Shown here piece by piece: positions 32,990 through 41,027 of a stretch of 64,000 nucleotides of DNA (its first letter is position 1; every line of letters begins with the position of its first letter). A program made the position numbers and the translations under genes. The notes under the pieces are model-generated. The model had not been told where the DNA came from, did not search any database, and saw only the letters and a list, made by a program, of their open reading frames with translations. The DNA is from Sinomicrobium soli (GTDB lineage Bacteria > Bacteroidota > Bacteroidia > Flavobacteriales > Flavobacteriaceae), in contig NZ_QLNV01000004.1 in the NCBI RefSeq assembly GCF_003285545.1, positions 62,001 through 126,000 on the forward strand. The letters run 5' to 3'.

Positions 32990-33706
32990 TTATTTATCGT
33001 TTTCCGCTTTGATAAGATTCAGGGCAAGGCTCCCGGTAACCTTCCAGGCTTCGGTGATTTCTTCCAGGGGCATTACAATGTTTCCCGGAAAGGTGGGGTT
33101 GTCGTTTAACAGGTTGAGGATAGAAGATGTTCCGGCGTCGCGGCGTACCCGGTTTATGTGTATTCCCCTGAGCTTGCTGATCAGGATACAGATCATATTG
33201 TTGGTAATCTCCTCGGGAGAAGTGATCTTTTCGGCCAGTACATAGGCTCCTTCCTTTAATGTGGGCGACATGGAGATGCCTGCCATCTGGAAGGCTCTTG
33301 TAGTCGTATTGGAAAAGGAAAAAGGAAGTTTGCATTTTGGCATCTTGTCCAGGAATTCCTGCCTGGAATAGCCGGATACGTACTGATACTGCGCCTCTAT
33401 GGGGATGGCCAGGATGCTGGATGTTGCCTGTTGCTTGTCTTTGTCCATGGCAAACAGGACGTTGAGGTCTATATCCATCATGTTACAGATGGAGATGATC
33501 AGTTCGTAATCGAGGCTGTTCCTCCTCTTCCATGTGGAAATGGTGTTGGGCTTTACATCCAGTATCCGCGACAGTTCGATATTGGTGTTAATACCGAGAT
33601 AGTTCTTGAGCTTTTTAAGCAATAAGGGAACATTTACCCCGGATTCCCGCCGTAACGGGATTGGAGATGTAAGAAGTCTGGCTGTTTCGATAGTATTGTA
33701 TTTCAT
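32990..33706 (-). CDS. HTH/S24 (LexA/CI-like) transcriptional regulator, paralogue 2
   Basis: This 238-residue protein has a CI-type helix-turn-helix (about 25-85; IELSRILDVKPNTISTWKRR) and an S24-like domain (RAFQMAGISMSPTLKEGAY). The serine is kept in GISMSPT but the catalytic lysine position reads IHINRV, so the peptidase is probably dead, as in paralogue 1. Its own promoter region (33920-33997) carries the same TAGAATAAGTTCTA operator pair as the adhesin operon, implying auto- or cross-regulation. The leader of ~210 nt holds an inverted repeat. Downstream on the same strand are the ECF sigma and SPOR-like genes, possibly one operon. Confidence 0.87.
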   Translation of the reverse strand: MKYNTIETARLLTSPIPLRRESGVNVPLLLKKLKNYLGINTNIELSRILDVKPNTISTWKRRNSLDYELIISICNMMDIDLNVLFAMDKDKQQATSSILAIPIEAQYQYVSGYSRQEFLDKMPKCKLPFSFSNTTTRAFQMAGISMSPTLKEGAYVLAEKITSPEEITNNMICILISKLRGIHINRVRRDAGTSSILNLLNDNPTFPGNIVMPLEEITEAWKVTGSLALNLIKAENDK

Positions 33707-33919
33707 GATATGGGTTTTGTTAGGGGGCGTATGCCCGGCATAAGAATTCAGGTGTTAAACACGATAACCGGCACAATGTGGGTTTCAGTAAATACGGTTC
33801 CCGGGACCTTACTGAAAACACGGGGACGGCGGCTTTCGGGGATGCTTAATGACAACATTCCCGATATTCCTGTTTTGCTTCAAAAGGAATAAAAGCGCGG
33901 TCCGTGATTGCCGTTTATC

Positions 33920-33927
33920 CAAAAGTA
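33920..33927 (-). promoter_or_regulatory. -7 box of module C (HTH/S24 regulator 2)
   Basis: TACTTTTG on the reverse strand is a perfect TAnnTTTG and starts exactly 34 bp after operator site 2, as in modules A and B. No TTTG lies at the -33 position. Confidence 0.65.
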
Positions 33928-33961
33928 TGGAGGTATACTGTTTTGAGAAAGAGAAGAGGGG

Positions 33962-33997
33962 TAGTATTAATTCACCTGCGATATAGAACTTATTCTA
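33962..33997 (-). promoter_or_regulatory. Palindromic operator pair, copy C
   Basis: On the reverse strand, site 1 TAGAATAAGTTCTA (33997 to 33984) is identical to A and B. Site 2 GTGAATTAATACTA (33975 to 33962) keeps GAA and TxCTA. The centres are 22 bp apart. It drives transcription toward HTH/S24 regulator 2. Confidence 0.75.
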
Positions 33998-34039
33998 ATA
34001 TTCCGTAAGAAAAGACATGGCAGGCTGCTGCAACTTGAA

Positions 34040-34085
34040 AACCGGTGCATTGCGGGACAGTGGAAAGCCGCACAATACACCGGTT
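34040..34085 (-). terminator. Probable terminator of the LuxR-type response regulator gene
   Basis: AACCGGTG (34040-34047) pairs with CACCGGTT (34078-34085), and the stem continues with ATTG/CAAT. On the reverse strand the hairpin is followed by only a short T-run (TTTT C). It lies just after the response regulator stop and before module C, so it would insulate the two genes. Confidence 0.55.
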
Positions 34086-34091
34086 CTGAGC

Positions 34092-34781
34092 TTATATCGG
34101 CATGGCAAAAACCGGCTTGTCATAGTAGTTAAAGATTTCTATGAGCTCGGTGATGTTGCTGATATTCAGTTTTTTGAAAATACGCATCTTATGCGTGCTA
34201 ACCGTCGATTTTTTCAGGTTGAGAATATTGACGATCTCCAGGTTGCCGTTGCCTTTGGCTATGAGCCGGGCGATTTCGAGTTCGCGGTTAGACAGGGTGT
34301 TAAGCGGATTTTCGAAAGAAAGGCCCATGCCGGAAGAAGACCTGTGAAGCATATGCTTGGTTACGGACCTGCTTATATAGGTGTCTCCGTTAATGACTTC
34401 GGTGATGGCTTCTTCGATTTCTTCCCTGGAACTGTGTTTGTGAAGGTAACCGTTAGCCCCGGCACGGATAAAACGCATGGCATATCGTTTTTCGTTATAG
34501 GCGGAAAACATCAGTATCCTGATGTCCGGAGCTATGGAACGGATGATCCCGATCATTTCCGTTCCTATGCCATTGGGAATATCAATGTCGAGGATGATCA
34601 GTTCAAAATGTTCTTTTCGCAACAGGTTGATGGTTTCTGAAAAATCCTCGATAGAGGTAATCCGGGCTTTGGGAAGAAAATCTTCGATCATTCGTGCAAT
34701 CGCAAATTGAATGACAATGTGGTCGTCAACTAGTAAAATGGGGTAATTTTTGTCCATGGATACATCGTTTTGGTTTAACAT
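34092..34781 (-). CDS. LuxR/NarL-family response regulator
   Basis: This 229-residue protein has an N-terminal receiver domain (about 13-130; ILLVDDHIVI, phospho-acceptor Asp in LIILDIDIP, conserved Lys in GYLHKHSS) and a C-terminal LuxR-type helix-turn-helix (about 160-222; LSNRELEIARLIAKG, KKSTVSTHKMRIFKKL). No histidine kinase gene is nearby, so its partner is encoded elsewhere. It is divergent from gldN and sits between gldN and HTH/S24 regulator 2. An ATG 8 codons in (34757) is an alternative start. Confidence 0.9.
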   Translation of the reverse strand: MLNQNDVSMDKNYPILLVDDHIVIQFAIARMIEDFLPKARITSIEDFSETINLLRKEHFELIILDIDIPNGIGTEMIGIIRSIAPDIRILMFSAYNEKRYAMRFIRAGANGYLHKHSSREEIEEAITEVINGDTYISRSVTKHMLHRSSSGMGLSFENPLNTLSNRELEIARLIAKGNGNLEIVNILNLKKSTVSTHKMRIFKKLNISNITELIEIFNYYDKPVFAMPI

Positions 34782-35163
34782 TATGGGGTTTTCTGTTTGT
34801 ACTTTACGAAGGATAATCCACTGTTTATCGAGGCAATATAATGATTTTTTGATTACAGTTTGCTGAAATGTAAATAATTAGAAAAAACTTATGAGAAACA
34901 GGGAGAAATCTCTTTTTGAGATTATTTTTGTGTATTGTATGTTTTGAATTGTATTTTTGCCCGTATTAAATTGAAATAAACACAATAATCTCCGGTTTGA
35001 AGAGTTAATGTTCGTGAGGTGTGCATCCCTCCGGTACGGGAAATTTTTGAAGCATCCGGAGGAGGAATGGTGTAAGCATTTGATATACATCGTTTTGTGT
35101 TTTAATGTTAAAAAATGTTAAAGCGGTATGAATGCGACCGTGTCTGAAAAAAAAGTAAAAATT
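34782..35163 (+). promoter_or_regulatory. gldN upstream region with a good promoter
   Basis: The AT-rich divergent gap between the LuxR-type gene and gldN. TTTG (34927-34930) and TATTTTTG (34952-34959), 21 bp apart, match the Bacteroidota -33/-7 consensus (TTTG, 19-21 bp, TAnnTTTG). This gives a gldN leader of ~200 nt. No TAGAATAAGTTCTA site was seen here. Confidence 0.6.
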
Positions 35164-36063
35164 ATGTGTTGGAAGGGGGTTTTATCCATATGTATAGTCC
35201 TGACCGTCTGGGATATGAACGGACAGGCTAATATTCTCAATGCCCAACGGCCTGAAGATATAGGTGTTGAAACCAGGGCACAGGCCAGCCAGGACAATGA
35301 TGTTCCCCTGGAATACGGCTATGTGGAAGACAGGGATATCATGTGGTCCAAAATGGTATGGGAGGTCGTAGACCTTAACGAGCGGGTCAACTTTCCGCTC
35401 TATTATCCCATAGACGGGACCAGCGGGGCCCTGGGGAGAAAGTCGCTGTACGATGTGCTGGTCACCAACATCAAGAACGGAAAACTGAAAGATATTTATA
35501 CGGATTCGTATTTTACGGAACGGAGGAATTTCGGGGAGCTGGAAGCTACCCTGGCCAAAGTGGACACTACAGACCTGGGGTATGAACAGGTGAATGCCGG
35601 CGAACAGGTTTCCGAAATGTATATCGACCGTCGGGAGATAAGTGCCGCGGATATCGTGGAATACAGGATCAGGGGAATGTGGTATTTCGACAAGCGGCAG
35701 GGAGAGCTGAAATATCGCCTCCTGGGGATCGCTCCTGTGGCCCCCGATGTGAATTTTATGGATGAGGGTATGGATGACGGTTCCAACCTGGTAGAGTTGT
35801 TCTGGGTCTGGTATCCCAGTGCCCGGGAGGTACTTCACGAAGCCAAGGCATTTAATGCCAACAATTCGGGAGTGCCGATATCATTCGATCACCTTTTGAA
35901 TGCGAGAAGGTTTAATGCCGTGATCTACAAGGAAGATAACGTATACGGCGACCGCGAGATCAGGGATTACATTCCCGATAATGCGATGTTCCAGCTTATG
36001 GAAGCACAGCGTATCCAGGGGGAAATCCGCAATTTCGAACAGGACGTCTGGAAAAACGAGTAA
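35164..36063 (+). CDS. gldN: Gliding motility / type IX secretion protein GldN
   Basis: This ~299-residue protein has a signal peptide (GVLSICIVLTVWDMNG) and the GldN/PorN family core: DRDIMWSKMVWEVVDLNERV (shown in part), NFPLYYPI, SLYDVLVTNIKNGKL, YRIRGMWYFDKRQGEL, YRLLGIAPVAPDV, LFWVWYPSAREVLHEA. GldN forms the periplasmic T9SS ring with GldK. It is normally the last gene of gldKLMN, but no gldK, L or M is present upstream here, so it is a solitary copy like gldO or a relocated gene. The FAD oxidoreductase that often follows gldN is present. ATG 35164, preceded by an A-rich stretch, gives a better signal peptide than ATG 35128. Confidence 0.9.
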   Translation: MCWKGVLSICIVLTVWDMNGQANILNAQRPEDIGVETRAQASQDNDVPLEYGYVEDRDIMWSKMVWEVVDLNERVNFPLYYPIDGTSGALGRKSLYDVLVTNIKNGKLKDIYTDSYFTERRNFGELEATLAKVDTTDLGYEQVNAGEQVSEMYIDRREISAADIVEYRIRGMWYFDKRQGELKYRLLGIAPVAPDVNFMDEGMDDGSNLVELFWVWYPSAREVLHEAKAFNANNSGVPISFDHLLNARRFNAVIYKEDNVYGDREIRDYIPDNAMFQLMEAQRIQGEIRNFEQDVWKNE

Positions 36064-36168
36064 CTTTCTTAGTTCTTAGTTCTTAGTTCTTAGTTCTTAG
36101 TTTGAGGTTTGGGTCGGTGGCTTCGATACACCCGTAGCTTCGCTCGGCCACTCAGCCACCAGCTGTAA
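36064..36168. repeat. TTAGTTC tandem repeat and GGTGGCT inverted repeat
   Basis: Four to five copies of the 7-bp unit TTAGTTC follow the gldN stop. Then GGTGGCTTCGATACACCC and GGCCACTCAGCCACC form an inverted repeat (GGTGGCT / AGCCACC). The words match repeat families seen at other intergenic sites in this window. Confidence 0.65.
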
Positions 36169-36251
36169 TCTCCAACTTTTTCCCCATACCGGCATCAATA
36201 CAATTTCAATTTATTTGTATAAAAAACACCGGCAAACCTGTGGGCGTTTTT

Positions 36252-36259
36252 TATTTTTG
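36252..36259 (+). promoter_or_regulatory. -7 box of the FAD oxidoreductase gene
   Basis: TATTTTTG matches TAnnTTTG perfectly and ends 4 bp before the ATG at 36264, implying a leaderless or nearly leaderless mRNA. It supports 36264 over the in-frame 36240 start. Confidence 0.5.
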
Positions 36260-36263
36260 TGTC

Positions 36264-37334
36264 ATGACTACAGATTATATTGTGGTGGGCCTGGGGCTTG
36301 CCGGCCTGGCCTTTTGCGAGCAGTTGAGAACACACAACCGGTCGTTTGTGGTGTTTGACGGAACTTTACAGCAGTCCTCTCAAGTGGCCGGGGGAGTGTA
36401 TAACCCTGTTGTGCTTAAGCGTTTTACGGCAGCCTGGAGGTCGGGGGAACAGTTACAGGAGGCATTGCCTTTTTACCGTACACTCGAAGAATACCTGTCG
36501 CGGAAACTGGTATATCCCATGCCGGTATATCGCAGGTTTACTTCCGCGGAAGAACAGAATATGTGGTTTGAAGCAGCTGACAGGCCTGAATTATCCCCCT
36601 TTCTTTCGGATGAACTGGATTACCGTCCCATATCCTGTGTGGATGCTCCCTATGGTTTTGGTGTGGTAAACCATACCGGCAGGATAGCCGTGGGCAGCAT
36701 GATAGAGGCATACCGGGACACCCTGGGCAGCGAACGGCTGCGAAGAGAGAACCTCGATTACCACGCGTTGTCATTTACGGATGAGGGCGTTGTCTATAAG
36801 GAGTTCAGGGCAAGGCATATCGTGTTTGCCGAGGGCTATGCCATGACAGATAACCCGCTGTTTAACTACCTGCCGCTAAAAGGGGCCAAGGGAGAAGTAC
36901 TCACCATCAAGGCGCCGGACCTGGACCTGGAAAACATTCTGAAATCTTCGGTATTCCTGATTCCCCTCGGATCAGATCATTACCTGGTGGGGGCCACCTA
37001 TAACTGGACCGATAAGACCAATGCGGTTACGGAGGAGGGGAGGAAAGAGCTCCTGGAAAAACTGGATAAAATAATACACTGCGATTACGAGATCACAGAT
37101 CAGCAGGCCGGAATACGGCCTACGGTAGCGGACCGGAGACCCCTGGTAGGCAGGCATCCCCTGCAGGGCAATGCCTATATACTGAACGGGCTGGGCACCA
37201 GGGGAACACTGACAGGCCCTTTTGCAGCCCGGCAGCTGTACAGGTTTATAGAAAATGATATACCTCTGGATCAGGCTGTTGATATCGACAGGTTCCGGAA
37301 GAGATATCTGCGGCATTCGGGGGCAGCCCGGTAA
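36264..37334 (+). CDS. FAD-dependent oxidoreductase (DAO family)
   Basis: This 356-residue protein has an N-terminal FAD-binding Rossmann motif (YIVVGLGLAGLAFCEQL) and the D-amino-acid-oxidase-like pattern (AGGVYNPVVLKRFTAAW, GAKGEVLTIKAPDL, HYLVGATYNWTD, AGIRPTVADRRPLVGRHP, GLGTRGTLTGPFAAR). This family member is a habitual neighbour of gldN in Flavobacteriia. The substrate is unknown; glycine oxidase-like or a thiazole/tRNA-modification-like role are possibilities. It has its own promoter. Confidence 0.85.
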   Translation: MTTDYIVVGLGLAGLAFCEQLRTHNRSFVVFDGTLQQSSQVAGGVYNPVVLKRFTAAWRSGEQLQEALPFYRTLEEYLSRKLVYPMPVYRRFTSAEEQNMWFEAADRPELSPFLSDELDYRPISCVDAPYGFGVVNHTGRIAVGSMIEAYRDTLGSERLRRENLDYHALSFTDEGVVYKEFRARHIVFAEGYAMTDNPLFNYLPLKGAKGEVLTIKAPDLDLENILKSSVFLIPLGSDHYLVGATYNWTDKTNAVTEEGRKELLEKLDKIIHCDYEITDQQAGIRPTVADRRPLVGRHPLQGNAYILNGLGTRGTLTGPFAARQLYRFIENDIPLDQAVDIDRFRKRYLRHSGAAR

Positions 37335-37367
37335 TGCCCGGGCATGTTTTAATTATGGGGGGATACT

Positions 37368-37790
37368 CTAAACCGTCTGTTTTTCAACGGTTTTGTGCTG
37401 TTTCCTGTAATTTTCCGCTGCGGCCGGGTCGTAATGGATAAAAAAGTTGATCCAGATATTCCTGGACACCCGCATGATCACCGGCATAAACACAACAAGG
37501 GTGGCCATGATGGCTATGAATGCCGTTTTCAGCCCGGAACCGAAGAATACGAAAGAGATGATAAATGCAGCTACCGCAAAGGCCGTACCTACGCCATAAC
37601 TTACGTACATGGCGCCGTAAAAAAAAGAAGGTTCTATTTTGTACTTTGTACCGCAATGGGAACACCTTTCGTTGATCTTCAGTGTTTTGGCGGGGTGGTA
37701 CAGGTTTTTGTAAGTGTACATGCTTTCTTCCTGGCATTTCGGGCAGCTACCGGTAAGAATGCTGTATAAGCGGGTTCCCTTTTTTAACAT
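37368..37790 (-). CDS. DUF983 family membrane protein
   Basis: This 140-residue protein has an N-terminal zinc-ribbon-like part with two Cys pairs (CPKC and CSHCG) and two transmembrane helices (about 70-118; AFAVAAFIISFVFFG, AFIAIMATLVVFMPVIM). Both are DUF983 hallmarks. The function is unknown. The ATG at 37790 (MLKKGTRLYSIL) matches family starts; the longer frame to 37814 is less likely. A reverse-strand -7 box TAATTTTG lies at 37826-37819. Confidence 0.87.
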   Translation of the reverse strand: MLKKGTRLYSILTGSCPKCQEESMYTYKNLYHPAKTLKINERCSHCGTKYKIEPSFFYGAMYVSYGVGTAFAVAAFIISFVFFGSGLKTAFIAIMATLVVFMPVIMRVSRNIWINFFIHYDPAAAENYRKQHKTVEKQTV

Positions 37791-37845
37791 TGTGAAAATA
37801 TTTGTAAAAAACAATCCACAAAATTACGAAAATATTACAATAGTT

Positions 37846-37886
37846 TGTTAGTTGGTAGTTGTTAGTTCGTAGTTTGGGTCGAAGCC
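37846..37886. repeat. TTAGTTGGTAGTTGTTAGTTCGTAG-type repeat
   Basis: A run of TAGTTxGT units (TTTGTTAGTTGGTAG, TTGTTAGTTCGTAG) with the TTTGGGTCGAAGCC tail also seen after gldN. It is the inverse complement of the AACTAACAACTACGAACTAA words at 43300-43330. Non-coding. Confidence 0.5.
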
Positions 37887-38040
37887 ACCGGCAGTTCCTT
37901 AATCCGGTATTCAAAATTGATAAGCAGTATCCCGGTTTTCTAAAGGCCGAAAAAATGCGTTTATTTGCACCGTGTTTCCGGTTATCGGGCTATTGGATTA
38001 ATGAACTCATTGAAGAGTTCGGTATAGAAATGTTGTAGGA

Positions 38041-39954
38041 ATGCTTAATATTCATAATTTATCGGTGTCCTTTTCGGGGGAATTTTTGTTTGAAGAAGTG
38101 TCTTTTCGCCTTAACCCGGGAGACAGGGTCGGGCTTATCGGGAAGAACGGTGCGGGAAAATCAACCATGCTGAAACTGCTTTCCGGGGAGATGAAACCGG
38201 ATACGGGAGTGCTGGCGTCGGACAAGGATGTGCGTATCGGCTTTCTGAAGCAGGATATCGATTTTGTACAGGGGAGGACCGTGCTGGAGGAAGCATACCA
38301 GGCTTTTGAAGAAATAAAATCCCTCGAACTGAAACTGGAAGAGGTAAACCACAGCCTGGCCGAGCGTACCGATTACGAGAGCGAGGCCTATCATCAGCTG
38401 ATGGTAGACCTGAGCGACATGACCCACCGGTACGAGATCCTCGGGGGGTATAATTACCAGGGAGAGACCGAAAAAGTACTTCAGGGGCTCGGTTTTAAAA
38501 GGGAGGATTTCGACAAGCTTACCGATACGTTCTCCGGCGGGTGGAGGATGCGTATAGAGCTGGCCAAACTGCTGCTTCAGAACAATGATGTGCTGCTGCT
38601 CGACGAGCCTACCAACCACCTCGACATAGAATCCATCATCTGGCTGGAACAGTTCCTGCAGCGTTATCCCGGGGTAGTGGTCATTGTTTCGCACGACAAG
38701 ATGTTCCTCGACCATGTGACCAACAGGACGATAGAGATATCGCTCGGAAAAATATACGATTACAACAAACCCTATTCGCAGTACCTGGTGCTTCGCGAAG
38801 AGATCAGGGAGCAACAGCTCAATGCCAGGAAAAACCAGGACAAGCAGATACAGCAGGCAGAACGCCTTATCGAAAAGTTCAGGGCAAAGGCGACCAAAGC
38901 CTCCATGGCACAGTCGCTGATGAAAAAACTGGACCGTATGGAACGGGTGGAGGTCGATGAAGAGGACAACAGTGTGATGAACGTGCGCTTTCCGGTTTCG
39001 GTACAACCGGGGAAAGTGGTGATCGAAGCGGAAGGTGTAAGCAAGGATTACGGAACCAAAAAGGTGCTGCGCGGTATCGATCTCATGGTGGAACGAGGCA
39101 GCAAGATCGCTTTTGTAGGGCAGAACGGGCAGGGAAAGACCACCCTGGCCAAGATCATTGTCAATGAAATATCCTGCGGAGGACAGCTCAGACTGGGGCA
39201 TAATGTGCAATTGGGTTATTTTGCCCAGAACCAGGCCGAATACCTGGACGGCGAAAGGACCGTGCTTCAGCTTATGGAAGATGCGGCGAGCGACAATAAC
39301 CGCAGTAAAGTGAGGGATATGCTCGGGGCCTTCCTGTTCAGGGGGGATGAGGTGGACAAGAAGGTGAAAGTGCTCTCGGGAGGCGAGCGCAACCGGCTTG
39401 CGCTTTGTAAAATGTTGCTCGATCCTTTTAACGTTCTGGTTATGGACGAACCTACCAACCATCTCGATATCAAGTCGAAGAACGTACTGAAGCAGGCCCT
39501 TCGGAATTTTGAAGGAACCCTGTTGCTGGTGTCTCACGACAGGGATTTTCTCCAGGGGCTTACCGATAAGGTGTACGAGTTTAAGGACGGAAAGATCAGG
39601 GAATATCTCGGGGATATCAATTTTTTCCTGGAGCAGCGCAATGTTGCCGATTTCCGGGAAGTGGAAAAAACCGGAATACAGAAGAAGGAAAAGGAAGCCG
39701 GGGAGAAAAGCGACAATAAACCCTCTTATGAAGAGCAGAAAAAGCAGAAATCCCTGAAAAACAGGTTGAGCAAGGTAGAGGGGATGATAGCCACGCTCGA
39801 AAAGGAGATACGGGAGGCCGACGGGATGCTTGCGACAGATTACGATCGCCTGTCGTCTGACGAGAAGTTTTTTACGGTTTATAAGGCAAAGAAAAAGGAG
39901 CTTTCGGAACTCACGGCGGAATGGGAAGAACTGGTAGTGGCCCTGGAAGAGTGA
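38041..39954 (+). CDS. ABC-F family ATPase
   Basis: This 637-residue protein has two ABC domains and no membrane segment. First domain: Walker A GKNGAGKS, signature FSGGWRMRIELAKLL, Walker B LLLDEPTNHLD. A charged linker with KATKASMAQSLMKKLDRME follows. Second domain: GQNGQGKT, LSGGERNRLALCK, VMDEPTNHLDI. A C-terminal coiled coil (about 560-635) is like Uup. ABC-F proteins act on the ribosome, relieving stalling or giving antibiotic resistance. The Uup/YdiF-like architecture suggests a housekeeping translation factor. A truly resistance-type ABC-F is less likely. Confidence 0.92.
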   Translation: MLNIHNLSVSFSGEFLFEEVSFRLNPGDRVGLIGKNGAGKSTMLKLLSGEMKPDTGVLASDKDVRIGFLKQDIDFVQGRTVLEEAYQAFEEIKSLELKLEEVNHSLAERTDYESEAYHQLMVDLSDMTHRYEILGGYNYQGETEKVLQGLGFKREDFDKLTDTFSGGWRMRIELAKLLLQNNDVLLLDEPTNHLDIESIIWLEQFLQRYPGVVVIVSHDKMFLDHVTNRTIEISLGKIYDYNKPYSQYLVLREEIREQQLNARKNQDKQIQQAERLIEKFRAKATKASMAQSLMKKLDRMERVEVDEEDNSVMNVRFPVSVQPGKVVIEAEGVSKDYGTKKVLRGIDLMVERGSKIAFVGQNGQGKTTLAKIIVNEISCGGQLRLGHNVQLGYFAQNQAEYLDGERTVLQLMEDAASDNNRSKVRDMLGAFLFRGDEVDKKVKVLSGGERNRLALCKMLLDPFNVLVMDEPTNHLDIKSKNVLKQALRNFEGTLLLVSHDRDFLQGLTDKVYEFKDGKIREYLGDINFFLEQRNVADFREVEKTGIQKKEKEAGEKSDNKPSYEEQKKQKSLKNRLSKVEGMIATLEKEIREADGMLATDYDRLSSDEKFFTVYKAKKKELSELTAEWEELVVALEE

Positions 39955-40049
39955 TAAAGAAGTGTTAAAATACCTTTTTCTGCCCGGGATGCCCGGCTTG
40001 ACCCTCAAAAAATCAGGGGATTTAAATTCCGAAATTATAATTTAAACAA

Positions 40050-40057
40050 TATCTTTG
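40050..40057 (+). promoter_or_regulatory. -7 box of the cytochrome oxidase cluster
   Basis: TATCTTTG is a perfect TAnnTTTG, 19 bp before the ctaB start. Confidence 0.55.
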
Positions 40058-40076
40058 CACCCGATTATACGCGCAG

Positions 40077-40985
40077 ATGAAAACGGCAGTACGAACAACA
40101 ATAAGAACAGGAGTTTTGTCGCAGGCCCTGGAAGATTTCAAGCAGTTGACCAAGGTAGGACTTGCTGTGAGTGTGGTGTTCTCTTCAGTTGCCGGGTATT
40201 TTCTGGGAGCCGCGGCCATCGATTACAGGGTGTTGCTGTTGCTGATGATAGGAGGGTATTTTACGGTGGGGGCTTCCAATGCCTATAACCAGATCATAGA
40301 GCGGGACCTGGATGCATTGATGCAGCGCACCAGGAACAGGCCCATCCCTTCGGGGAGAATGTCGGTGAATACGGCCTTTGTCATAGCAACGGTCTGTGCC
40401 GCACTGGGGATTACCATGCTCTACCTGGTGAACCCGAAAACCGCCATGTTCGGGGCCATATCCATTTTTTTGTATACGAGTGTCTATACTCCCCTGAAAA
40501 CCAGGACACCGCTTTCGGTTTTTGTCGGGGCTTTTCCCGGGGCGATTCCCTTTATGCTCGGATGGGTTGCGGCTACCGGTAAGTTCGGTATAGAACCGGG
40601 TACCCTGTTTATGGTGCAGTTCTTCTGGCAGTTTCCCCATTTCTGGGCTATTGGCTGGTTGCTTTATGACGATTATAAAAAAGCGGGATATTATATGTTG
40701 CCCACCGGAAAGAAAGACAGGGCCACGGCATTACAGGTCATTATGTATGTGATCTGGATGATCGTCGTTTCGGTGTTTCCGGTAACGGGCCTTACCGGCG
40801 AGCTCAGGCTCTCTGTGGCCGGTGCGGTGATTGTAGCACTGCTCGGGCTGGGGATGTTGTATTTTGCGGTAAAGCTGTACCAGGACAAAGACAATGCCTC
40901 GGCGCGTAAACTGATGCTGGCGAGTGTGGCGTATATTACATTGCTGCAGATTGTTTATGTGGCTGATAAGTATCTGGGAGGATAG
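40077..40985 (+). CDS. ctaB: Heme o synthase (protoheme IX farnesyltransferase)
   Basis: This 302-residue UbiA-superfamily membrane protein has about nine helices. The prenyl-diphosphate-binding motif reads NAYNQIIERDLDALMQRT with RNRPIPSGRM, and the second motif is YDDYKKAGYYMLP. It farnesylates protoheme to heme o for cytochrome oxidase. It is first in a forward cluster of oxidase genes. Confidence 0.94.
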   Translation: MKTAVRTTIRTGVLSQALEDFKQLTKVGLAVSVVFSSVAGYFLGAAAIDYRVLLLLMIGGYFTVGASNAYNQIIERDLDALMQRTRNRPIPSGRMSVNTAFVIATVCAALGITMLYLVNPKTAMFGAISIFLYTSVYTPLKTRTPLSVFVGAFPGAIPFMLGWVAATGKFGIEPGTLFMVQFFWQFPHFWAIGWLLYDDYKKAGYYMLPTGKKDRATALQVIMYVIWMIVVSVFPVTGLTGELRLSVAGAVIVALLGLGMLYFAVKLYQDKDNASARKLMLASVAYITLLQIVYVADKYLGG

Positions 40986-41027
40986 CTTGTTGGAAGAGGC
41001 AATGGTGACAGAAGTTAAGGATTGATT

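Larger units (their letters stand above)
33707..34091. other. Intergenic region with regulator 2 leader, promoter module C and LuxR-gene hairpin
   Basis: Holds, reading on the reverse strand: the hairpin after the LuxR gene (34085-34040), operator pair C (33997-33962), the -7 box (33927-33920) and a ~210-nt leader. The leader contains an inverted repeat TTTCAGTAA / TTACTGAAA (33783-33791 and 33809-33817) and a 36-codon frame (33858 to 33748) of doubtful meaning. Confidence 0.65.

Noticed and set aside
38161-40008. 615-codon reverse-strand frame opposite the ABC-F gene
   Set aside because: The forward frame has all ABC-F motifs; the reverse frame has none and is a shadow.
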